A DNA stretch of 5,403 nt, taken from NCBI GenBank assembly GCA_032250585.1, contig JAVVFH010000237.1, positions 1 to 5,403 of the forward strand. The letters are read 5' to 3'. The notes below the pieces were generated by a model. It ran no database searches. It saw only the letters and a program-made list of their open reading frames with translations, and had not been told where the DNA came from. Of the stretch, positions 1-5,371 are shown piece after piece. Source of the DNA: JAVVFH01 sp032250585. Its GTDB lineage: Bacteria > Pseudomonadota > Gammaproteobacteria > Xanthomonadales > SZUA-36. The translations under genes were made by a program, and so were the position numbers. Each line of letters begins with the position of its first letter. Positions within the stretch are counted from its first letter, which is position 1.

Positions 1-52
1 CTGGCAAAAAGCCGTGGCACAGCTGCGCAATTTGCCGGCGCAAGGGGAGTGA
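1..52 (+). CDS. Partial CDS, 3' end of an unidentified gene
   Basis: Reading from base 2, the window opens with an open frame, WQKAVAQLRNLPAQGE, that ends at a TGA at 50-52. The composition is plausible for the C-terminus of a soluble protein. It would converge on the acyltransferase gene ending at 77, leaving a 24-bp gap, which is normal bacterial spacing. Sixteen residues are too few to assign a family. A second frame also stays open up to a TGA at about 61-63, so the frame choice is an inference from composition. The start lies outside the window. Confidence 0.35.
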   Translation, partial: WQKAVAQLRNLPAQGE

Positions 53-76
53 ACGGCGGGCATGAAATGCTGCCGG

Positions 77-391
77 TCAGTTTCCGGAGCCCGCTTTCCT
101 CGCGGACGAATCCGCGGGCGGCTGTTGCACGGCTTTTTCCTGCCCCTTCTTGCGCAAGGCTTTCTTGCCTACCTTGCGCCTGGCCGCGCCGACCTGCTTT
201 TTCGCTTTTTTCATCGGGCTCTTCTTGACTGACGTTTTCGTCCCGGGCTTCTTCCGGCGCGCCTTTTTCTTCAGGAGCCTCACGTCAGTATCGTTTTCGG
301 CGGCAGGCGCGGTTGCCACAGCCGGCAATGACGTTTCCGCTTTTCGTGTCCGGGCCGCTTTGCTCCTGCGTTTTTTCTTTTTCCGCCCGGA
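77..391 (-). other. Lys/Arg/Ala-rich C-terminal extension of the WS/DGAT (residues 479-582)
   Basis: This segment encodes a low-complexity tail outside the acyltransferase fold. It has two strongly basic blocks, around residues 481-495 (begins RKKKKRRSKAARTRK) and 519-563 (KKKARRKK, VKKSPMKKAKK, KKALRKKG). They are separated by a linker of low charge at 496-516, and a short polar end (569-582) follows. The composition resembles bacterial histone H1-like or AlgP-type tails. It is presumably disordered and could bind acidic membrane lipids, polyphosphate or nucleic acid; those roles are inference. The reading frame is continuous with the enzyme, with no stop or obvious frameshift at the junction. 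Confidence 0.8.
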
Positions 392-1825
392 GCCGGACCG
401 CAGCGGTGGCGCAAACGCCGCGTCGCGCAGTTCCTCGAAAGCCTGCTGGATGCACTCGGCGTAAAAGCCCGGATCGGGCAGCATCTCCCGGCAGGCCGTG
501 AACGAGATCGACAGCATGCCGTCGTAGGAAAATGCCGCGTGGAAAATACCCGCCTGGTCGAGGACCGGGCCCATGCCGATCATCTTGACCATCCGCGCGC
601 CGGCCAGGTAGATGGGCTGCGTAGGTCCGGGAACATTCGTCACCACGGTATTGAAGGCCAGTCTGCCACTGCGCCCCAACAAGTCCATCAGTGGCGGATA
701 GAGGTTTTTGGCGATCGGGGCCGGCAGGTTCATCGGCAGCGCGGTCAGCCTGGCGGCACCGATCTCCCTCGTCATGGCCTTGGCCTCCAGGGTACCCCGG
801 AACACGGCCCGCAGGCGCTCGAGCGGATCGGCAAGATCCGTGCGCAAAGGCGCATTCATCATGCTCACCATGTTGGCGTGGGCCGCGTGCCCTATGTCGC
901 CCTGGCGGATGTCGATCGGGCAGCCCGCCACCAAAGTCCGCGACGGCAAACGGCTCTTGGATTGCAGGTAGCAGCGCATTGCGCCACCCACCACCGCCAG
1001 CACGACGTCGTTGACTTTCGTTCCCGGCACCTGTTTCGCGATCTCCCGGATTTCGGCGAGTTGGAAAAAACGCCCGTCGATGACCCGGTTCGCCGAAGCC
1101 CGCCCGACGTTGAAAATGGTCCGCGGCGCCGAGGGCCGCTCGCTGCCCCCGCTCGCCAGCGCGGCCCGCAGCAGTCCCGGCGCGGCGCAAGCGAGGGCCC
1201 TGGCCAGGCGCGTGGACTTCACGGCGCAGCTGAACGGGCTCCTGGCCAGCAGACGCCAGGGCGACGGTTCGGGCACTTTCGAGCGCCTGGGCGGCGGCGC
1301 GGAGCTCGGCAGATCGGGCTTGAGCGGTTCCAGGTCATGGATTCGGCGCTGGATTTCCAGCGAACCGACGCCATCGACGATCGCATGGTGCATCTTGGTG
1401 AACAGCGCGAAACAGCCTTTCCGAACGCCCGCCACGTTGTTCAGGCCCTCGATCACATAGACTTCCCACAGCGGGCGCGACTTGTCGAGCTGCTGCGACT
1501 GCAGGCGAGCGATCTGGATCATCAACTGCCGCCAATCGCCCGGCCTGGGCAGCGAGATGTGCCTGAGGTGGTACTCGATATCGAATTCGTCATCTTTCAT
1601 CCAGTAGGGATGATCCAGCGACAGCGGGACTTCCAGCAGCCTGCTTTTAAAAATCGGCGCGCAGTCGAGCCGGTTGTCGAACAGGGCGAGCAATTCCTTG
1701 AAACGCACCCGCCCGCCGGGTGCGGTCGACGGGTCATAGATCTGCAGGGAACCGACTTCGAGCGGCGTGCGCGATGATTCCATGTACAGAAACATCGTGT
1801 CGAGACCGGAGAGTTGTTTCAGCAT
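77..1825 (-). CDS. Wax ester synthase/diacylglycerol acyltransferase (WS/DGAT) with basic C-terminal tail
   Basis: This 582-residue protein belongs to the bacterial WS/DGAT family, which transfers acyl groups from acyl-CoA to fatty alcohols or diacylglycerol to make storage wax esters or triacylglycerols, acting at the cytoplasmic membrane. The N-terminal block MLKQLSGLDTMFLY is typical. PLW is at 118-120, the catalytic motif HHAIVDG at 146-152, the ND motif at 272-273, PIDIR at 303-307, NVPGP at 397-401 and SYDG at 433-436. The catalytic and C-terminal domains end near residue 475, the usual family length. About 105 further residues (478-582) form a Lys/Arg/Ala-rich tail, which is not normal for the family. 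The ATG at 1823-1825 fits the conserved N-terminus, although the Shine-Dalgarno (TGGA) is weak. It is divergent from the related gene at 2225. All known motifs are intact, so I expect an active enzyme; whether its main product is wax or triacylglycerol cannot be read from sequence. Confidence 0.93.
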   Translation of the reverse strand: MLKQLSGLDTMFLYMESSRTPLEVGSLQIYDPSTAPGGRVRFKELLALFDNRLDCAPIFKSRLLEVPLSLDHPYWMKDDEFDIEYHLRHISLPRPGDWRQLMIQIARLQSQQLDKSRPLWEVYVIEGLNNVAGVRKGCFALFTKMHHAIVDGVGSLEIQRRIHDLEPLKPDLPSSAPPPRRSKVPEPSPWRLLARSPFSCAVKSTRLARALACAAPGLLRAALASGGSERPSAPRTIFNVGRASANRVIDGRFFQLAEIREIAKQVPGTKVNDVVLAVVGGAMRCYLQSKSRLPSRTLVAGCPIDIRQGDIGHAAHANMVSMMNAPLRTDLADPLERLRAVFRGTLEAKAMTREIGAARLTALPMNLPAPIAKNLYPPLMDLLGRSGRLAFNTVVTNVPGPTQPIYLAGARMVKMIGMGPVLDQAGIFHAAFSYDGMLSISFTACREMLPDPGFYAECIQQAFEELRDAAFAPPLRSGSGRKKKKRRSKAARTRKAETSLPAVATAPAAENDTDVRLLKKKARRKKPGTKTSVKKSPMKKAKKQVGAARRKVGKKALRKKGQEKAVQQPPADSSARKAGSGN

Positions 1826-1850
1826 ATCGAATTCCAGAAATCAGGCCCTT

Positions 1851-1878
1851 TGCCGGACAGGAAACCGGCATCTTTTTT
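1851..1878 (+). terminator. Terminator-like hairpin with T tract, facing away from the WS/DGAT gene
   Basis: TGCCGG (1851-1856) and CCGGCA (1865-1870) form a perfect 6-bp stem with an 8-base loop, followed by TCTTTTTT on the + strand. This is the shape of a short intrinsic terminator for + strand transcription. No + strand gene lies upstream, so it would only stop antisense transcription coming out of the acyltransferase gene. On the minus strand it would be a hairpin in the 5' leader, about 25 nt before the ATG. The stem is short and may be chance. Confidence 0.3.
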
Positions 1879-2050
1879 GCGCGCCGACGCCGTTTCCATT
1901 CCCTGGCAACCTGCCATGCGCTGCGGCTTTCCGGCAGCCCTGTGTGGTCGGCCCATATTCCATCATACGCGCGAATCGGGCCGGATGCGGGTCGACAGCG
2001 GGCGGCAGGCAGTGCAAAGTTGAGATGGATCACATGCCGGCCGGAACGAA

Positions 2051-2079
2051 TCGACTACACCCCGATTAAGCCGCATAAT
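2051..2079 (+). promoter_or_regulatory. Candidate sigma-70-type promoter for the second acyltransferase
   Basis: TCGACT (2051-2056, 4 of 6 matches to TTGACA) and CATAAT (2074-2079, 5 of 6 matches to TATAAT) are separated by exactly 17 bp. The site points toward the gene starting at 2225 and would give a leader of about 140 nt. The -10 hexamer lies inside repeat copy A, so the repeat may supply the promoter. A single match of this quality in a 399-bp spacer is weak evidence. Confidence 0.3.
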
Positions 2080-2114
2080 TCACCAGGGATCCGGAATTTT
2101 CGGCGTAGGCGGCG
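2067..2114 (+). repeat. Dispersed intergenic repeat, copy A
   Basis: Bases 2067-2114 align without gaps to 5324-5371 (copy C), matching at 41 of 48 positions by eye. The best core is CGCATAATTCAYCARGG followed by ATCCGGAATTT (2072-2099). Bases 2068-2088 also match copy B at 3633-3653 at 20 of 21 positions. The copy sits in the divergent spacer between the two acyltransferase genes. No transposase is nearby. It could be a small non-autonomous element or the end of a mobile element; I do not recognise the family. Confidence 0.75.
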
Positions 2115-2214
2115 GAGCCTGCAACAATCCAGCGTGATCTCATTGATTCGACGCCAGGCTTCGGAATATCCGCTCCGCACTGGTGAAACATGCGGCTCAG
2201 GATGCGCAGTTTGC

Positions 2215-2220
2215 AGGAGG
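2215..2220 (+). promoter_or_regulatory. Ribosome binding site deciding the start of the second acyltransferase
   Basis: A full AGGAGG lies 4 bases before the ATG at 2225. The frame is also open from a GTG at 2183, but that codon has no Shine-Dalgarno, and the 14 extra residues are not family-like. The protein from 2225 begins MRQLSGSDAWFLY, matching the paralog's MLKQLSGLDTMFLY. Confidence 0.8.
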
Positions 2221-2224
2221 CCCG

Positions 2225-3643
2225 ATGCGGCAGCTCAGCGGCTCAGACGCCTGGTTTCTGTACTCGGACAAAGCCGGGCAGCACCAGCACATCTCGACGA
2301 TCTACATTTACGACCAGTCGACCGCGCCGGGCGGAACGGTGCGTTTCAAGTCGATCCTGAACCACGTGCGCGAGCGGCTGGGCAGTTCGCGGATTTTCCG
2401 CCAGAAGCTGGTCGACGTGCCGCTGAACATCGACTATCCCTACTGGATCGAAGACCCGCATTTCCAGCTCGAATTCCACGTCCGCCACATCGCGTTGCCG
2501 CAGCCCGGCGACTGGCGGCAGTTCTGCATCCAGGTATCGCGGCTGCACTCACGTCCCCTGGACATGACCCGTCCGGTCTGGGAAATGTACGTGATCGAGG
2601 GCCTCGACAACATTCCCTTTTTGCCGCAGAACGCCTTCGCCGTAGTGACCAAGGTGCATCACGCCGCGATCGACGACGCCACCGGGGACGACTTCACGAT
2701 CGCCCTGCACGACCTGCCCGCGGGCAGCGATGTGCCCAGAAAGGCGCTGCACTGGCATCCGGAAAGCGAACCCGGCGCGCTGCAGTTGCTGGCGCTGGCC
2801 TGGTTCAACAACACCACGAAACTGCTGGAAAGCATTCAAACCCTGTGCGACAAGCTGCCGGTGGTCGGCAAACGCTCCATCGACCCTGACGACCTGCTGC
2901 ACCGCAGCGAGGAAAAGGCGCCGGAGACCCGTTTCGACCGCGAGATCACCCCGCACCGCGTCTGGGACGCCCGCTTCTTCGCGCTGCGCGACATCGACGC
3001 CATCACCGCCAGCGTGCCGGGCGCCAGCCGCAACGAGACCGTCACCGCGATCTGCAGCGGCGCGGCCCGGCGCTACCTGGACGCCCGCGACGAGACGCCT
3101 GAAACCTCGCTGTGGGCGCTGCTGCCGATCCACGTCCAGGCACCAGGTGACCGGGAAACGCCCGGCCACCGCGTTCAGCTCACCCGCATGCGCATCATGT
3201 CGGACATCGACGATCCGCTGGCGCGGTTGCAGGCCGTCGTGCAGGAAGCAGCGCGCGCCCGCGAGCACTCGCTGAGCGCGAACGAGGTCAACGAGATGCA
3301 GGAGGTACTGCCCTCGACGACCATGACGCTGGCCGCCCGGACCATCGCCGCCCGTTTCGGGCCGGGCCGCCGCTACCGCGAAAACCACAACATGGTGATC
3401 AGCATCACACCGGGCCCCGAGCAGCCTCTGTATCTGTGCGGCGCGCGGCTGGTCGCTTTCACCGGCATGTCGATTATTCTGGACAACCTGGCGCTGAGCC
3501 ATACGGTCACGACCTACGACGGCGAACTTTCGATCGCGGCCGTGTCCGACCGAAAAATCATGCCGGACCCGGGTTTCTACGCCGATTGCCTGCAAATAGC
3601 CTTTGAGGAACTGCAGGCTGCGGTCGGCGGCCAAGCCGTATAA
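2225..3643 (+). CDS. Diverged WS/DGAT-family acyltransferase paralog
   Basis: This 472-residue protein has the normal length for the WS/DGAT family and is clearly paralogous to the protein encoded at 77-1825. Both share LSGxDxxFLY, STAPGG-VRFK, PYW, RHI-LP-PGDWRQ, YVIEGL-N and DPGFYA. The catalytic histidine pair is present as HHAAIDD at 145-151, so the usual HHxxxDG has lost its glycine. Other motifs also depart from consensus: PLW is PVW (117-119), ND is NE (270-271), the PIDIR region is PIHVQ (301-305) and NVPGP is ITPGP (394-398). These are mostly mild changes and the His is kept, so activity is possible. Altered substrate choice, low activity or a partner role for the other enzyme are alternatives, all inferred. 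It has a strong RBS, and its last codons and TAA overlap repeat copy B. No basic tail is present. Confidence 0.9.
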   Translation: MRQLSGSDAWFLYSDKAGQHQHISTIYIYDQSTAPGGTVRFKSILNHVRERLGSSRIFRQKLVDVPLNIDYPYWIEDPHFQLEFHVRHIALPQPGDWRQFCIQVSRLHSRPLDMTRPVWEMYVIEGLDNIPFLPQNAFAVVTKVHHAAIDDATGDDFTIALHDLPAGSDVPRKALHWHPESEPGALQLLALAWFNNTTKLLESIQTLCDKLPVVGKRSIDPDDLLHRSEEKAPETRFDREITPHRVWDARFFALRDIDAITASVPGASRNETVTAICSGAARRYLDARDETPETSLWALLPIHVQAPGDRETPGHRVQLTRMRIMSDIDDPLARLQAVVQEAARAREHSLSANEVNEMQEVLPSTTMTLAARTIAARFGPGRRYRENHNMVISITPGPEQPLYLCGARLVAFTGMSIILDNLALSHTVTTYDGELSIAAVSDRKIMPDPGFYADCLQIAFEELQAAVGGQAV

Positions 3644-3674
3644 TTCACCAGGGTGAACCGGCTTTCTGGAATTT
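3633..3674 (+). repeat. Dispersed intergenic repeat, copy B, containing a stop codon
   Basis: Bases 3633-3653 (AAGCCGTATAATTCACCAGGG less its last base is the shared core) match copy A at 2068-2088 at 20 of 21 positions. After CCAGGG, copies A and C have 5 bases before GAATTT, whereas this copy has 15 (GAATTT at 3669-3674). It is therefore a variant with about 10 extra bases. The TAA stop of the acyltransferase gene (3641-3643) lies inside the shared core, so the repeat reaches into the 3' end of the gene. Confidence 0.7.
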
Positions 3675-3701
3675 ATCTTTGAATCCGAGGGGTCACCCTG
3701 G
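3648..3701. repeat. Inverted repeat in the convergent spacer
   Basis: CCAGGGTGAACC (3648-3659) and GGGTCACCCTGG (3690-3701) are inverted repeats, pairing at 11 of 12 positions across a 30-base loop. They lie between two convergent genes ending at 3643 and 3743. The left arm is part of repeat copy B, and a degraded copy of the core follows the right arm at 3701-3720 (GATTACCGCATAATCCCCAC). This could be a bidirectional transcription stop or a miniature element with terminal inverted repeats. There is no T tract, so a classical intrinsic terminator is not supported. Confidence 0.55.
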
Positions 3702-3742
3702 ATTACCGCATAATCCCCACATGCAGGTGATCCTGTCCGGTT

Positions 3743-4459
3743 TCAGCCCCGCCGCTCAAATTCCGCCATGAAGTTGCGGATTCGCGTGGCATTGGCGCCC
3801 ACGTCGCTGCGGCCAACCCGTGATTTGGAGCGGATATCGAGGCGGCTGCCGCTCGCCAGGGGCGTGACGCGAATGACGACATCGTCCTTGAAGCCGAACC
3901 AGCGGGTCGTGTCGGTGGCCTCGATGCGGCCATCCTGCGGCGCCGCAGCGACAATTTGCCAGCCCATTTCGTGGGCGCTTTGCAGGGCGCGGTCGAAAGC
4001 CTCCTCCGCCGTCAGCGAAAGCACCAGCGGGCGGATGTCCGGGTAGTTCTCGCGTTGCTGCCGTGCGGTTTCCTCACCGGCATAATCCACCGGGTTCGGT
4101 GCGTCGGCGCGCAGCGGAACCACGTCCACGAATTGCGGCGGATTGGCCGTGTCGGTGCTGATGTCGTGGATGAACGGCAGAGACTGGACCGTCTGGTAGC
4201 CGTTCCACGGCACCCAGGCGGTGACCATGCCAATGATCAGTGCCGTGGCCAGCAAACCCGTGCGGCCGCGTCGAATTTTCGGCAGCAGAAGGAACAGCAG
4301 CGCGAGGACCGCCCCGCCCAGGCCCAGAAACAAAGCCCAGCGCATCATCAGAAATCCGGTACCGTACTCCCAGAGGTCAAGACGCGTTCCCGGGCCTGCG
4401 AACAAAAGCAGAGCCGCGGCGACAACAACGACCGCAACAGCGATATGAGCAATTCTCAT
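3743..4459 (-). CDS. DUF1499 family membrane protein
   Basis: The protein has 238 residues. Three hydrophobic helices are visible at about 4-21, 41-59 and 67-83. A soluble domain from about 96 to the end has the signatures of DUF1499: IHDISTDTANPPQF (97-110), PDIRPL (140-145), RIEATDTTRWFGFKDDVVIR (178-197) and SRVGRSDVGANATRIRNF (213-230). The function of DUF1499 is unknown. The topology suggests an inner-membrane anchor carrying one globular domain. I chose the ATG at 4457-4459 because it begins directly before the first helix. The frame also opens from a TTG at 4519, but those 20 residues look unlike the family; neither start has a clear Shine-Dalgarno. The gene is convergent with the acyltransferase and divergent from the cupin gene, so it is probably a single-gene transcript. 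Confidence 0.88.
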   Translation of the reverse strand: MRIAHIAVAVVVVAAALLLFAGPGTRLDLWEYGTGFLMMRWALFLGLGGAVLALLFLLLPKIRRGRTGLLATALIIGMVTAWVPWNGYQTVQSLPFIHDISTDTANPPQFVDVVPLRADAPNPVDYAGEETARQQRENYPDIRPLVLSLTAEEAFDRALQSAHEMGWQIVAAAPQDGRIEATDTTRWFGFKDDVVIRVTPLASGSRLDIRSKSRVGRSDVGANATRIRNFMAEFERRG

Positions 4460-4714
4460 GGCGCAAACCAAAAAACGGAAACAGCCGACAGCGTACCCGT
4501 TTTTTGCTGCGTACCGCAATGCGGCGATCGGATGCCTTTGCTGGTCGATTCGATCGCGCCCCGCGAATGATCAACTAAGCGTGTGGGTGTAAAGATTGGC
4601 GCCAGCCACTTTTTCAATGGCCCGCCGGCGGGTAACCTGTCTTAAGTGGCCGCGCCGGCCCTCGAACATGCCCAGCGCCGCCTCGCCCGCCGCTCCTGAA
4701 AAAGAGAATGTTTG
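4460..4714. other. Divergent intergenic region with GC palindrome
   Basis: This 255-bp spacer must hold the promoters of the DUF1499 gene (minus) and the cupin gene (plus). I see no convincing -35/-10 pair in either direction. Two structures stand out. One is a perfect 12-bp palindrome, CCCGCCGGCGGG, at 4621-4632. The other is a 7-bp inverted repeat, GCGATCG/CGATCGC, at 4524-4530 and 4551-4557. Either could be a regulator site, or simply a by-product of high GC. Confidence 0.3.
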
Positions 4715-5140
4715 ATGAGAATACTCCTCGCCCTGATTCTGGTCTCCCTCGCTGCGTCAACCCCTGCAGCCGAACAATCGATCGACCCGGTCCGCGTGTC
4801 ACCCGACATGTACAGCGTACTGCTCGAGAACGAGCACGTGCGGGTGGTCGAATACCGCATCGAACCGGGCCAGAAAGAGCCCTGGCATACGCATCCCGCC
4901 AAGGCCATGTACGTGATCGAAGGCGGCCGTTTGAAAATCACCCTGCCCGACGGCACTTCGTTCGTAGCGGACGAGGAGGCCGGCAAGGCGCACTGGATGG
5001 GCGCCGTCGGGCGGCATTACGGCGAAAATGTCGGCGACACGACCGTGCGCATCGTCATGGTGGAGGTCAAAGCGGCGGAGGGCACCGCCCCGCCGGAAGA
5101 CGCCGATTCCCTGAGCAAATTCGCGCAGCCCGATGAGTGA
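4715..5140 (+). CDS. Small exported cupin-domain protein
   Basis: The protein has 141 residues. An N-terminal signal peptide is visible (MRILLALILVSLAASTPAA, likely cut near residue 18-19), so the product should be periplasmic or secreted. The rest is one cupin barrel. The first motif is PGQKEPWHTHP with H58 and H60, followed by YVIEGG; the second is GRHYGENVGDT with H101 and N105. These His residues would bind a metal. The Glu usual in motif 1 is not seen: position 64 is Ala. Relatives of this kind are annotated only as cupin-domain proteins, so the substrate is unknown. The ATG at 4715 begins the signal peptide exactly; the TTG at 4712 and an out-of-frame ATG at 4708 are less likely. The Shine-Dalgarno is weak (AAAGAG, about 4701-4706). 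No partner gene is adjacent on the same strand. Confidence 0.88.
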   Translation: MRILLALILVSLAASTPAAEQSIDPVRVSPDMYSVLLENEHVRVVEYRIEPGQKEPWHTHPAKAMYVIEGGRLKITLPDGTSFVADEEAGKAHWMGAVGRHYGENVGDTTVRIVMVEVKAAEGTAPPEDADSLSKFAQPDE

Positions 5141-5323
5141 CGGCCGGCAAACGGGCGAGGACAGAACTCCCATGGCTCCCCGGAAAGCGCGCTGTTCGCG
5201 CCGGTGCGAAAAACGACCGCAGGGATATTCGCAGCAGGGAACCGGTGCCAGCAATACGATGACGCAGACCGCCACGTTCAGCAGCAGCTCTGTCGACCGG
5301 CGCCAAGCCGGATTCTTGCGGGC
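5141..5323. other. Intergenic region downstream of the cupin gene
   Basis: No supported gene was found. A GC-rich hairpin, GCGCG/CGCGC with a 5-base loop (5187-5201), lies within CCGG arms but has no T tract, so it is at best a weak terminator for the cupin gene. On the minus strand, 5222-5290 can be read as a short hydrophobic stretch (ELLLNVAVCVIVLLAPV), but it lacks a credible start and RBS. Confidence 0.35.
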
Positions 5324-5331
5324 TAACCCGC
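5318..5331 (+). repeat. Small perfect hairpin abutting repeat copy C
   Basis: GCGGG (5318-5322), loop CTAA and CCCGC (5327-5331) form a perfect stem whose right arm is the start of the repeat core. Copy B has a comparable but smaller stem at the same place, CGGC-CAA-GCCG (3628-3638). Copy A has no clear stem. Confidence 0.5.
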
Positions 5332-5371
5332 ATAATTCATCAAGGATCCGGAATTTACAGCGTAGCTGGCG
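5324..5371 (+). repeat. Dispersed intergenic repeat, copy C
   Basis: This is the gap-free match to copy A (41 of 48 positions), in the same orientation, and 3257 bp away from it. Its core reads CGCATAATTCATCAAGG and then ATCCGGAATTT (5329-5356). Similarity fades after about 5371, and the window ends 32 bases later, so what it borders on the right is unknown. Confidence 0.75.

Noticed and set aside
539..1777. A 412-codon open frame on the + strand opposite the first acyltransferase
   Set aside because: It is fully antisense to a gene with unmistakable family motifs. Its translation is rich in Arg, His, Gln and Pro with no recognisable domain, as expected from high-GC mirror frames.
1734..2033. 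A 99-codon minus-strand frame upstream of and overlapping the first acyltransferase start
   Set aside because: It overlaps the gene start by 92 bp in another frame, has no recognisable domain and shows no Shine-Dalgarno of note.
1720..2889. A 389-codon + strand frame spanning the intergenic region into the second acyltransferase
   Set aside because: It crosses the start of one real gene and overlaps another in a different frame. The translation is arginine-rich and low in information, and no RBS or domain supports it.
2549..3634. A 361-codon minus-strand frame opposite the second acyltransferase
   Set aside because: It is an antisense mirror of a well-supported gene, with no family features.
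4078..4096. GCATAATCCACCGGG inside the DUF1499 gene resembles the repeat core
   Set aside because: It encodes the NPVDYAG segment on the minus strand, a stretch I expect to be constrained in DUF1499 proteins, and similarity stops at the core. Coincidence is the simpler explanation.
5067..5333. Minus-strand frames downstream of and overlapping the cupin gene, including a hydrophobic stretch
   Set aside because: They overlap the cupin coding region in part, lack a credible RBS or conserved motif, and one start lies inside repeat copy C.
5318..5371. Integron attC-like site, suggested by TAAC next to a stem at repeat copy C and by single-gene spacing of the repeats
   Set aside because: I cannot find paired RYYYAAC and GTTRRRY core sites at any copy, and the genes between repeats are on mixed strands, unlike a cassette array.
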